DNA of 64,000 nucleotides from DATAZK01 sp965199805. GTDB taxonomy: Bacteria > Actinomycetota > Actinomycetes > Frankiales > Frankiaceae. The notes under the pieces were generated by a model. The model was not told the DNA's origin. It saw nothing but the letters and a program-made list of their open reading frames with translations, and did no database searches. The stretch is from the NCBI GenBank assembly GCA_965199805.1, contig CBDATO010000001.1:682001-746000 (forward strand), written 5' to 3'. The position numbers and the translations under genes were made by a program. Shown one piece after another: positions 7,279 to 15,720 of this stretch (position 1 is the stretch's first letter; every line of letters begins with the position of its first letter).

Positions 7279-8519
7279 GCCGGGACGACCTCGTGCGCTT
7301 CGTCGTCCTGGTTGGCGTCGTCCTGGTCGGCATCGTCCTGCGTCCCGACCTCCAGGTCGAGTGCGGCGGAGACGCGGTCACGGACGTCGACCAACGGGAT
7401 CGCGGCCAGGATCTCGGCGAAGAAGCTGCGCACCACCAGGCGGCGGGCGACGTCCTCGGGGATGCCGCGCGACATCAGGTAGAACAACGCGTCGTCGTCG
7501 AACCGGCCGGTGGTGCTGGCGTGACCGGCACCGACGACCTCGCCGGTCTCGATCTCGAGGTTCGGCACCGAGTCGGCGCGTGCACCGTCCGAGAGCACCA
7601 GGTTGCGGTTGACCTCGTACGTGTCGGTGCCGTCGGCCCCGGCGCGGATCAGCACGTCGCCGATCCAGACCGTGTGGGCGTTCTCGCCCTGCAGCACGCT
7701 GCGGTAATTGACGCGGCTGCGGCACTGCGGCACCGAGTGGTCGACGAACAGGCGGTGCTCGTGGTGCTGCCCGGCCTTGGTGAACGACAGGCCGAAGTGC
7801 TCGGCGCTGCCCCCGGGACCGGCGAAGGCGACGGTGGGGACGACGCGCACCAGGCTGCCGCCCATCGTGGCGACGACGTGGCGGAAGGTGGCGTCGCGGC
7901 CGATGCGCACCCCGTGCGCTCCGGCGTGCACGGCGTCGGCGTCCCAGTCCTGCAGCGACACGACCGTGAGCTGGGCGCCGTCACCGACGACGATGTCGAC
8001 ACCGGCCCCGAACGTGCCCGAGCCGACGTGGTCGAGCACCACGGTGGCGGTGGCGTGGTGGCCGACGTCGATGGCGAGGTGCCCGTACGCGAGACCGCCG
8101 GCGCCCTTGACCTCGATGGTGATGCGGGCGTCCTGCGTCTCCGGCGGCACCGTGACCAGCCGGGCCTCCGGGGTCTGACGCATGATCAGCGCCGTCACCC
8201 GGTCGGTCGGCACCAGACCGCGCCCGATCCGCTCGTCGGACATCGGGATGCGCTCGACGAACGCGCCGGCCGCGGTGACCGTGACGGCGAGCTCGGCCGT
8301 GGCCGGCTCACCCGTCAGCAGGCCACCGAGACGGCGGTACGGCGTGAAGCGCCATTCCTCGACGGCGTGAGCCGGCTCCGGATGGGCGTCGGGGTCACGC
8401 GAGAGCACCCGCGGCTTGGAGCCGGTGGGATCGCGCTTCGGCCGGGCGGCGGAGGCCGCATTGGCCTCCGCCTGGGTGAGGACCCGGCTAGGGGTAGAGG
8501 TGGTGCTGACCTCAGCCAA
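7275..8519 (-). CDS. sufD: SufD Fe-S assembly scaffold subunit
   Basis: Partner of SufB in the SufBC2D scaffold. It shows the SufB/SufD beta-helix core and the C-terminal signature (EVVGAGHASTTGRFDDDALFYLMSRGIPEDVARRL in segments). About 414 residues are predicted from a TTG start at 8519. I prefer TTG because a GGAGG lies 6 bp before it. The GTG at 8525 nearby lies directly on that ribosome site, and a still longer reading is antisense-like noise within sufB. The start overlaps the sufB stop by 8 bp, indicating translational coupling. Confidence 0.93.
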   Translation of the reverse strand: MAEVSTTSTPSRVLTQAEANAASAARPKRDPTGSKPRVLSRDPDAHPEPAHAVEEWRFTPYRRLGGLLTGEPATAELAVTVTAAGAFVERIPMSDERIGRGLVPTDRVTALIMRQTPEARLVTVPPETQDARITIEVKGAGGLAYGHLAIDVGHHATATVVLDHVGSGTFGAGVDIVVGDGAQLTVVSLQDWDADAVHAGAHGVRIGRDATFRHVVATMGGSLVRVVPTVAFAGPGGSAEHFGLSFTKAGQHHEHRLFVDHSVPQCRSRVNYRSVLQGENAHTVWIGDVLIRAGADGTDTYEVNRNLVLSDGARADSVPNLEIETGEVVGAGHASTTGRFDDDALFYLMSRGIPEDVARRLVVRSFFAEILAAIPLVDVRDRVSAALDLEVGTQDDADQDDANQDDEAHEVVPA

Positions 8520-9921
8520 CGCCACCCTCCATCTGCAGCTCGATGAGACGGTTGAGCTCGAGGGCGTACTCCATCGGCAGCTCACGGGCGATCGGCTCGA
8601 TGAAGCCGCGCACGATCATCGCCATGGCCTCGTCCTCGGCCATGCCGCGGCTCATGAGGTAGAAGAGCTGGTCGTCGCCGACCTTGCTCACCGTGGCCTC
8701 GTGGCCGATCGACGCGTCGTCCTCGCGGACGTCGACGTAGGGGTACGTGTCGCTCCGACTGATCGTGTCGACCAGCAGGGCGTCGCACTTCACCGTGCTC
8801 TTCGAGCCGGTCGCGCCCTCCTGGATCTGGATTAGGCCGCGGTAGGACGTGCGGCCACCGCCGCGCGCCACCGACTTGGAGATGATCGTGCTCGACGTGT
8901 TGGGCGCGGCGTGCACCATCTTGGCGCCCGCGTCCTGGTGCTGGTTGGGGCCCGCGAAAGCGACCGAGAGCGTCTCGCCCTTAGCGTGCTCCCCGAGCAG
9001 CCAGACCGCCGGGTACTTCATGGTGACCTTAGAGCCGAGGTTGCCGTCGATCCACTCCATCGTGCCGCCGGCCTGCACCGCCGCCCGCTTGGTGACCAGG
9101 TTGTAGACGTTGGTCGACCAGTTCTGGATGGTCGTGTAGCGCACCCGGGCGCCCTTCTTCACCACGATCTCGACGACGGCCGAGTGCAGCGAATCCGAGC
9201 TGTACGTCGGGGCCGTGCAGCCCTCGACGTAGTGCACGTAGGAGTCCTCGTCGGCGATGATCAGGGTCCGCTCGAACTGGCCCATGTTCTCGGTGTTGAT
9301 CCGGAAGTACGCCTGCAGCGGGATGTCGACGTGCACGCCCTTGGGGACGTAGATGAACGACCCGCCCGACCAGACCGCCGTGTTCAGCGCGGAGAACTTG
9401 TTGTCACCAGTCGGGATGACGGTCGCGAAGTACTCCTGGAAGAGCTCCGGGTGCTCCTTGAGCGCCGTGTCGGTGTCCAGGAAGAGCACGCCGAGCTTCT
9501 CGAGGTCCTCGCGGATCGCGTGGTAGACGACCTCGGACTCGTACTGCGCCGCGACACCGGAGATCAGCCGCTGCTTCTCGGCCTCCGGGATGCCCAGCTT
9601 GTCGTACGTCGCGCGGATCTCCTCGGGCAGCTCGTCCCAGGAGGTCGCCTGCTTCTCGGTGGAGCGCACGAAGTACTTGATGTTGTCGAAGTCGATGCCG
9701 GCGAGGTCGGCGCCCCACGCGGGCATCGGCTTCTTGCCGAACAGCTTCAGACCCTTGAGACGCAGGTCGAGCATCCACTCGGGCTCGGACTTGAGCGCGC
9801 TGATGTTGCGTACGACCTGCTCGGAGAGCCCGCGCTCGACATGGGTGGCGTACGAGTCGTCGTCCGCCCAGCCGAACTTGTACTTGTCGAGGCCTTCGAG
9901 CTCCGGCTTGAGAGCCGTCAT
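8512..9921 (-). CDS. sufB: SufB Fe-S assembly scaffold subunit
   Basis: Main scaffold protein on which Fe-S clusters are built with SufC and SufD. The protein is 469 residues and strongly conserved, with YKFGWADDD at the N-terminus, VLFLDTDTALKEHPEL, SVAFAGPNQHQDAGAKM and the C-terminal EATVSKVGDDQLFYLMSRG. The ATG at 9921 overlaps the sufR stop (ATGA), so it is translated with sufR as the first structural gene of the operon. Confidence 0.97.
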   Translation of the reverse strand: MTALKPELEGLDKYKFGWADDDSYATHVERGLSEQVVRNISALKSEPEWMLDLRLKGLKLFGKKPMPAWGADLAGIDFDNIKYFVRSTEKQATSWDELPEEIRATYDKLGIPEAEKQRLISGVAAQYESEVVYHAIREDLEKLGVLFLDTDTALKEHPELFQEYFATVIPTGDNKFSALNTAVWSGGSFIYVPKGVHVDIPLQAYFRINTENMGQFERTLIIADEDSYVHYVEGCTAPTYSSDSLHSAVVEIVVKKGARVRYTTIQNWSTNVYNLVTKRAAVQAGGTMEWIDGNLGSKVTMKYPAVWLLGEHAKGETLSVAFAGPNQHQDAGAKMVHAAPNTSSTIISKSVARGGGRTSYRGLIQIQEGATGSKSTVKCDALLVDTISRSDTYPYVDVREDDASIGHEATVSKVGDDQLFYLMSRGMAEDEAMAMIVRGFIEPIARELPMEYALELNRLIELQMEGGVG

Positions 9922-10697
9922 GGCGACACCTTCCGGTGGTTATTGACTGCGGATTCGGGAGCGAGATTCAGGGAGGTGCGGCCGGAGGCGGCCGGCACGT
10001 GGGTGGTGCAGACGCCGTCGCCGTGGGCGATCGTGGCGAGCCGCTGCACATGCGTATCAAGCAGCTGCGACAGGGCTTCGGTCTCCGCCTCGCACAACTG
10101 CGGGAAACGGGCGGCGACGGACTGCACCGGGCAGTGGTGCTGGCACAGCTGGGTGCCGGTGGCCACGGGATGCACGGTGGCCGAATACCCCTCGGCGGTC
10201 AGCGCACCGGCGAGCTGCTCGACGTCCGGCACCCCGGCCGTGTCGAGCCGGGCGACGACGCGGGAGGCCAGCTGCTGGGCACGGCTGCGGGCGAACTCGT
10301 TGATCGCCTCGGTGCCGCAGTGCTCGGTCAGGAAGCCGAGGGCACTGACGGCGAGCTCGTCGTAGGCGGCCGGGCCGGCGGCGTGACCTGCGGCGGTGAG
10401 CGCGTAACGCTTGGCCGGACGGCCGCGGCCACGCTGACCGGGGCGCGACGACGGGACGACCGACGCGCTGATCGCCCCGCTCGCGCACATCGCGTCGAGG
10501 TGGCGGCGCACGCCGGCGGCGGACAGCCCGAGGCGCTCGCTGAGCTCGACCGCCGTGCAGGGGCCGAGCTCCATGAGCAGCTGGGTGACGCGGTCACGGG
10601 TGCGCGGGTCGCCCGGCTCGGAAGCGGAGCGGGGGGCGACGGCCTGCGCGCGTGCGTCAGCAGAGATCTGCTGCCGAGCCGCACCGCTGCTTTCCAC
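9918..10697 (-). CDS. sufR: SufR-type Fe-S-sensing transcriptional repressor
   Basis: First gene of the suf operon and its likely repressor. The N-terminal winged helix (residues about 33-100: VTQLLMELGPCTAVELSERLGLSAAGVRRHL) is of the MarR/ArsR-like SufR type. Four C-terminal cysteines, Cys185, Cys189, Cys202 and Cys230, match the pattern expected for a bound 4Fe-4S cluster. The gene starts at the GTG at 10697, within a palindromic candidate operator, and overlaps sufB. In mycobacteria the homologue represses the operon when clusters are plentiful. A 30-residue N-terminal tail before the winged helix is probably disordered. Confidence 0.93.
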   Translation of the reverse strand: MESSGAARQQISADARAQAVAPRSASEPGDPRTRDRVTQLLMELGPCTAVELSERLGLSAAGVRRHLDAMCASGAISASVVPSSRPGQRGRGRPAKRYALTAAGHAAGPAAYDELAVSALGFLTEHCGTEAINEFARSRAQQLASRVVARLDTAGVPDVEQLAGALTAEGYSATVHPVATGTQLCQHHCPVQSVAARFPQLCEAETEALSQLLDTHVQRLATIAHGDGVCTTHVPAASGRTSLNLAPESAVNNHRKVSP

Positions 10698-10708
10698 AAC
10701 AGCAGTGT
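10694..10708 (-). promoter_or_regulatory. Candidate SufR operator overlapping the sufR start
   Basis: On the minus strand the sequence reads ACACT-N5-TGTGG. It is one base off the ACACT-N5-TGTGA motif I recall for the mycobacterial SufR homologue. Its right half contains the GTG start codon of sufR. Autorepression of the whole suf operon from this site is inferred. Confidence 0.5.
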
Positions 10709-10935
10709 GCCTTAAATGGCGCGCTTGCGTCGAAGCGCACCGGCCCGCCGCGCCGTGTCACCGGTCACAGCCCCCCCGCGCCGTCAGGCGGGCCGCCCCG
10801 CCTGCGGCACGATCGGCGTCCCCGACCCGTTCTACCGGAGCGTGTCGGCTGTGCGTCAGGGTCCTTGCGGGCCTCGGAGGCAGTCATACGCTGCCCCCAA
10901 CTGAACCGCATCTGACCACCTTGGGAGCCCGCCAC
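10698..10935. other. Divergent intergenic region between sufR and the zinc-ribbon protein gene
   Basis: These 238 bp must hold the promoters of the suf operon (leftward) and the zinc-ribbon gene (rightward). Apart from the candidate SufR site at its left edge, I see no convincing -35/-10 pair. ATTTAAGG at about 10712-10719, read on the minus strand, is the only AT-rich stretch close enough to serve sufR. Confidence 0.5.
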
Positions 10936-12312
10936 ATGGCCGGCACAGTCTCCTGCCGCACGTGCGGCCAGGCCAACTCCACCGACAGCGAGTACTGCGT
11001 CCGCTGCGGCGAGCGCATGCCCGACGCCGGCAGCAGCAGCACGCAGTTCGTGAAGAACACCGGGGCCACCGAGCCCCAGGCGTACCCGTGGGAGCCGCCG
11101 GCCGAGTGGGATCCGGGAGAGCTGCCGGCTAGCGGTGCCCCGGCTCCGACGTGGGTCGGCAACCAGGGCGGACCCTCCGGTCCGGGCGGGCCGGCGGGTC
11201 CGAGCTGGGGCGGCACCGGTGGCGGCGGACCCGCGTGGTCGCAGCCGTCCACCGGGGGCGGGTTCGGCCCTCCCCCGCCGGCGAAGAAGTCGAAGCTGCC
11301 GCTCCTGCTGGGAGGCGGTGCGGTGGTGGTCATCGCCGCGATCGTCGCCGTGGTGCTGGTGCTGACCTCGGGCAGCGACAAGAAGTCGGCCGCACTCAAC
11401 GGCCTGGAGAAGAAGAACGCGGCCGACGTGCTCGCCGACGCGCGGATCGCGCTGCGCGACGCCAAGAGCGTGCGCCTGGCCGGCACCGTGACGAGCGACG
11501 GCAAACCGATCAAGCTCGACCTCACCCTCACCGGCGAGGACGCCAAGGGCACGCTCACGATCAGCGGCAACGACGTCCAGCTCATCCGGGTCGGCAGCGA
11601 CATCTACGTCAAGGGCGACCCGGACTTCCTGCGCTCCGTCGCCGGCACGAAGAGCGAGGAAGTGCTCGACCAGCTCAACGGCAAGTGGCTGAAGGCGGGC
11701 TCGGACAAGACCGGCTCCTTCGACGCCTTCTCGATCGACGGCTTCGCCAACCTGCTCAAGGCCGACAGCACCACCACGTCGACCGTGTCGCAGTCGGAGC
11801 TGAACGGTGCCAAGGTCGTCGTCGTCACGCAGAAGGACGGCTCCGCGCTGAGCATCGCCAACACCGGCCCCGCGTACCCGCTGCTGCTGGTCTCGAAGGG
11901 CGAGGACGGCGGCAACGTCACCTTCTCCGAGTACAACGCGGCGATCTCGGTGACGGCGCCGACGGACGTGCTGGACCTCGACGACCTGGCGACCCCGTCG
12001 CCCACGCCGTCACCGACCCCCACGCCCACCCCGACCGACTCGACGGCCGTACTCGCCGGTGCCTACACCTGCGTCGACGACGGCGGCTCGAAGAACGGCG
12101 GCACGCTCAATCTCATCAGCACCGGGCACAAGTACACGCTGAGCGGCGGCGCGACCGGCGGCTACTGGGGCACGAGCGGCAACGCGATCGCCTTCTCCGC
12201 GGGGGCGCTCGACCAGTTCGCCGGACGCTTCACCGACTCGGGCACCGTCGTGCTGCGCCTGACCGGCAAGGGCAGCAGCGCCAGCGTCTCGTACACCTGC
12301 ACCGGCCAGTGA
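10936..12312 (+). CDS. Zinc-ribbon, single-pass membrane protein with LppX/LprG-like outer domain
   Basis: The 458 residues run in this order. A cytoplasmic zinc ribbon comes first (CRTCGQ...CVRCGE, residues 7-26), then a Gly/Pro-rich disordered stretch. One transmembrane helix (LPLLLGGGAVVVIAAIVAVVLVL) lies near residues 120-140. An extracellular domain from about 170 to 350 resembles the LppX/LprA/F/G lipoprotein fold (SVRLAGTVTSDG, then VQLIRVGSDIYVKGDP). A Ser/Pro/Thr repeat linker follows, and a small C-terminal domain with two cysteines (YTCVDDGG, YTCTGQ) ends the protein. The ATG at 10936 directly precedes the zinc ribbon. The topology suggests sensing or lipid/wall binding outside linked to a zinc ribbon inside. 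Function is unknown. Confidence 0.8.
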   Translation: MAGTVSCRTCGQANSTDSEYCVRCGERMPDAGSSSTQFVKNTGATEPQAYPWEPPAEWDPGELPASGAPAPTWVGNQGGPSGPGGPAGPSWGGTGGGGPAWSQPSTGGGFGPPPPAKKSKLPLLLGGGAVVVIAAIVAVVLVLTSGSDKKSAALNGLEKKNAADVLADARIALRDAKSVRLAGTVTSDGKPIKLDLTLTGEDAKGTLTISGNDVQLIRVGSDIYVKGDPDFLRSVAGTKSEEVLDQLNGKWLKAGSDKTGSFDAFSIDGFANLLKADSTTTSTVSQSELNGAKVVVVTQKDGSALSIANTGPAYPLLLVSKGEDGGNVTFSEYNAAISVTAPTDVLDLDDLATPSPTPSPTPTPTPTDSTAVLAGAYTCVDDGGSKNGGTLNLISTGHKYTLSGGATGGYWGTSGNAIAFSAGALDQFAGRFTDSGTVVLRLTGKGSSASVSYTCTGQ

Positions 12313-12330
12313 GCACGTGAGCGCCGGCTC

Positions 12331-13848
12331 GTGAAGCCGGTCGTCGCCATCGATCAGGGGACGACCGGCACCACGGTGCTCGTGCTGGACGAGCAGGCGA
12401 CGGTCCGCGGCCGGGCCTACCGCGAGTTCCGCCAGTACTTCCCGCAGCCGGGCTGGGTGGAGCACGACCCGCAGGAGATCTGGACGGTCACCGCAGGCGT
12501 CATCGCCGAGGCGCTGGCCGCCGCCGGGGTACGCCCCGACCAGGTCGCCGCCGTCGGCATCACCAACCAGCGCGAGACCACGGTCCTGTGGGACCGGGCG
12601 ACCGGGGAGCCGGTGCACCGGGCGATCGTCTGGCAGGACCGCCGGACCAAGCCGCTCTGCGACCGGCTGACGGCCGACGGACTCGGCGACCTCGTACGCG
12701 AGCGGACCGGTCTGGTCATCGACCCGTACTTCTCCGGCACGAAGGTCGCCTGGCTGCTGGACCACGTCGACGGGCTGCGGGCGCGCGCCGAACGCGGGGA
12801 GATCGCCTTCGGCACCATCGACTCCTGGCTGCTGCACAAGCTGACCGGCGGCCGGCTGCACGTCACCGACGTCACCAACGCCTCACGCACGCTGCTGCTC
12901 GACATCGGGCGGGTGGAGTGGGACGACGAGCTGCTCGACGCGCTCGACATCCCGCGCGAGCTCCTCCCTGAGGTCAGGCCGAGCTCGCAGGTCTACGCCG
13001 ACACCGATCCCGACGCGTTCTTCGGGGCCGCGGTGCCCGTGGCCGGCGCCGTCGGCGACCAGCAGGCGGCCCTGTTCGCCCAGGCCTGCTTCGAGCCCGG
13101 CACCGCCAAGAACACGTACGGCACCGGCTCGTTCGTCCTGATGAACACCGGCCGTACTGAGGACTCCCAACAGCGGATCACCGACCAGCGGGTGCTGCTG
13201 CGCACGATCGCGTACGGGCTCGAGGGCCGGCCGGTCGAGTACGCGCTCGAGGGCTCCATCCTGGTGACGGGCAGCGCCGTGCAGTGGCTCCGCGACCAGC
13301 TCGGGCTGATCACGACGGCCGCCGAGACCGAGGCGCTAGCGGCCGGGCTGTCGTCCAACGACGACGTGTGGTTCGTCCCCGCCCTCACGGGGCTCGGCGC
13401 CCCGCACTGGGACCCGGCGGCGCGCGGCACGCTGCTCGGGCTGACCCGCGGCACCACGAAGGCGCACGTCGTACGGGCCGTGCTCGAGTCGATCGCCTGG
13501 TCCACCAAGGACGTGATCGACGCGATGCAGCGCGAGTCCGGCGTCCGCCTGTCCGAGCTGCGGGTGGACGGCGGGGCCACCGCCAACGGGTGGCTGATGC
13601 AGTTCCAGGCCGACGTGCTCAACCTGCCGCTCGACGTGCCCGACAACACCGAGACGACGGCGCTCGGCTCCGCCTACCTCGCCGGCCTCGCCACCGGGGT
13701 CTACGGCGACCGCGCCGAGCTGGCCGCCCTGCGCCGTACCGCGCGCCGCTACGAGCCGCGGATGGACGTACGTACCCGCAACCGGCTGCACGAGCGGTGG
13801 ACGGAAGCGGTCGGACACGCCCGTAACTGGGCACGAACCGACGAGTGA
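12331..13848 (+). CDS. glpK: Glycerol kinase
   Basis: Phosphorylates glycerol to sn-glycerol 3-phosphate with ATP. The 505-residue FGGY kinase starts with the phosphate-binding AIDQGTTGTT and carries the substrate region TNQRETTVLWDR, then GTIDSWLLHKLTGG and DQQAALFAQ. The second FGGY signature lies near 360-380 (GLGAPHWDPAARG), followed by LRVDGGATANGWLMQ. The start is the GTG at 12331. Its stop overlaps the glpD start, so the two steps of glycerol use are coupled. No glycerol facilitator (glpF) gene is next to it. Confidence 0.96.
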   Translation: MKPVVAIDQGTTGTTVLVLDEQATVRGRAYREFRQYFPQPGWVEHDPQEIWTVTAGVIAEALAAAGVRPDQVAAVGITNQRETTVLWDRATGEPVHRAIVWQDRRTKPLCDRLTADGLGDLVRERTGLVIDPYFSGTKVAWLLDHVDGLRARAERGEIAFGTIDSWLLHKLTGGRLHVTDVTNASRTLLLDIGRVEWDDELLDALDIPRELLPEVRPSSQVYADTDPDAFFGAAVPVAGAVGDQQAALFAQACFEPGTAKNTYGTGSFVLMNTGRTEDSQQRITDQRVLLRTIAYGLEGRPVEYALEGSILVTGSAVQWLRDQLGLITTAAETEALAAGLSSNDDVWFVPALTGLGAPHWDPAARGTLLGLTRGTTKAHVVRAVLESIAWSTKDVIDAMQRESGVRLSELRVDGGATANGWLMQFQADVLNLPLDVPDNTETTALGSAYLAGLATGVYGDRAELAALRRTARRYEPRMDVRTRNRLHERWTEAVGHARNWARTDE

Positions 13849-15566
13849 GCGACCGACTCAGTTCCCCGGGGCAGCTGAGCCCTGCCGCGCGCGCCGCTGC
13901 CCTGGCCCGGCTCGAGACCGAGACCTTCGACGTCGTCGTGGTCGGCGGCGGCGTGGTGGGCACCGGCTGCGCGCTCGACGCCGCCACCCGCGGGCTCACC
14001 ACCGCACTTCTGGAGGGCCGCGACTGGGCGGCGGGCACCAGCAGCCGCTCCAGCAAGCTGATCCACGGCGGCCTGCGCTACCTCGAGCAGCTCGAGTTCG
14101 GCCTGGTGCGTGAGGCGCTGGCCGAGCGGTCGCTGATGCTGAACCGGCTCTGCCCCCACCTGGTGCAGCCGGTCTCCTTCCTCTACCCGCTGCGGCACCG
14201 GGTGTGGGAGCGGGCGTACGCGGGCTCCGGGGTGCTGTTGTACGACACCCTGCTTACGCTCGGCACGGGCGGCTCGTTCATCGGCCCGAAGGGGCTGCCG
14301 CATCACCGTCACCTGACCCGGCGCAAGGCGCTGGCACTGGCCCCGGCGCTGCGCAAGGACGCGCTCGTGGGTGCGCTGCAGTACTACGACGCCCAGGTCG
14401 ACGACGCCCGGCACACGCTGACCCTCGCGCGCACGGCTGCCGCGTACGGCGCCGTAGCGGCCAACGGGGTGCAGGTCGTCGGCTTCCTGCGCGAGGGCGA
14501 GCGGGTCTCCGGCGTACGGGTGCGCGAGCGCGAGACGGGCCGCGAGTTCGCCGTGCGGGCCCGGGTGGTCGTGAACGCGACCGGCGTGTGGACCGACAGC
14601 ACGCAGGAGCTCGCCGGCGGACGCGGCCGCTTCCAGGTGCGGGCGTCCAAGGGCATCCACCTCGTCGTGCCGCGCGACCGGATCCAGCTCGACACCGGGC
14701 TCATCCTGCGCACCGAGAAGAGCGTGCTCTTCGTCATCCCCTGGGGGCGGCACTGGATCGTCGGCACCACCGACACCGATTGGACGCTGTCGAAGGCGCA
14801 CCCGGCGGCGAGCCGCAGCGACATCGACTACGTCCTCGAGCACCTCAATGCGGTGCTGGTGACGCCGCTGTCGCGGGAGGACGTGGAAGGCGTCTACGCC
14901 GGCCTGCGCCCGCTGCTCGCCGGCGAGTCGGAGGAGACGTCCAAGCTCTCCCGCGAGCACCTCGTCGCGATGCCGGTGCCGGGGCTGGTCGTCGTCGCCG
15001 GGGGCAAGTACACGACGTATCGGATCATGGCCCGCGACGCGATCGACCGGGCCGCCGGCGCCCTGGAGCAGCGGGTGGCGAACTGCGTCACCGATGAGAT
15101 CCCGCTGCTCGGCGCGGAGGGCTACGCCGCGCTGTGGAACCAGCGCCGCACGCTGGCCGCGACCTCCGGGCTGCACCCGGCGCGCATCGAGCACCTGCTG
15201 CACCGCTACGGCTCGATGATCGGCGACCTGCTGACCCTGCTGCGCGACCGGCCCGAGCTCGCCGCGCCGCTGCCGAACGCCGACGACTACCTCGAGGTGG
15301 AGGTCGTGCATTCGTGTCTCGCCGAGGGCGCGCTGCACCTCGACGACGTGCTCACCCGGCGTACCCGCATCTCGATCGAGGCCTGGGACCGCGGGGTCGC
15401 CGCCGCCGCACCGGCCGCCCGGCTCATGGCCGGCGTGCTCGGCTGGGACGACGCCCGCCGCGACGCGGAGGTCGACCAATACCTCCGGCGGGTCGCGGCC
15501 GAGCGCGACTCCCAGGACCAGCCGGACGACACCACCGCCGATGCCGCCCGCATGGAAGTGGCGTGA
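13845..15566 (+). CDS. glpD: FAD-dependent glycerol-3-phosphate dehydrogenase (aerobic type)
   Basis: Oxidises glycerol 3-phosphate to dihydroxyacetone phosphate at the membrane, passing electrons to quinone. The 573-residue protein has the N-terminal FAD-binding VVVGGGVVGTGCALDAATRG (glycines about 34-39), then SSRSSKLIHGGLRYLEQ, typical of GlpD. VIPWGRHWIVGTTDTDW lies mid-protein and GGKYTTYR toward the C-terminal cap. The GTG start overlaps the glpK stop (GTGA). The product enters glycolysis through triose-phosphate isomerase, encoded 25 kb away in this window. Confidence 0.96.
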   Translation: MSDRLSSPGQLSPAARAAALARLETETFDVVVVGGGVVGTGCALDAATRGLTTALLEGRDWAAGTSSRSSKLIHGGLRYLEQLEFGLVREALAERSLMLNRLCPHLVQPVSFLYPLRHRVWERAYAGSGVLLYDTLLTLGTGGSFIGPKGLPHHRHLTRRKALALAPALRKDALVGALQYYDAQVDDARHTLTLARTAAAYGAVAANGVQVVGFLREGERVSGVRVRERETGREFAVRARVVVNATGVWTDSTQELAGGRGRFQVRASKGIHLVVPRDRIQLDTGLILRTEKSVLFVIPWGRHWIVGTTDTDWTLSKAHPAASRSDIDYVLEHLNAVLVTPLSREDVEGVYAGLRPLLAGESEETSKLSREHLVAMPVPGLVVVAGGKYTTYRIMARDAIDRAAGALEQRVANCVTDEIPLLGAEGYAALWNQRRTLAATSGLHPARIEHLLHRYGSMIGDLLTLLRDRPELAAPLPNADDYLEVEVVHSCLAEGALHLDDVLTRRTRISIEAWDRGVAAAAPAARLMAGVLGWDDARRDAEVDQYLRRVAAERDSQDQPDDTTADAARMEVA

Positions 15567-15646
15567 GCGCGTACTGACCGAGCGTGATGGGTTCGTCGCT
15601 GTCGGCAGGAAGTCCGCAGGCCGGTGCCGAATCCAGCGGCAGGCCT

Positions 15647-15677
15647 GGCTCTGGTCGCCGAGGGGACGACCAGAGCC
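15647..15677 (+). terminator. Hairpin downstream of glpKD
   Basis: A perfect 11-bp inverted repeat (GGCTCTGGTCG / CGACCAGAGCC) around a 9-base loop lies 80 bp after the glpD stop and 43 bp before the next gene. No T-run follows, as is usual for actinobacterial hairpin terminators. Confidence 0.6.
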
Positions 15678-15720
15678 GGCCGAAGGCGCCTTGCTGCCCG
15701 CGGCTTCATAAGCTCGGGCG

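Noticed and set aside
12000..12040. Simple-sequence repeat (CCGACGCC-like) as a possible phase-variable tract
   Set aside because: It encodes a Ser/Pro/Thr linker and the codons are varied, so it looks like a protein linker rather than a slippage tract.
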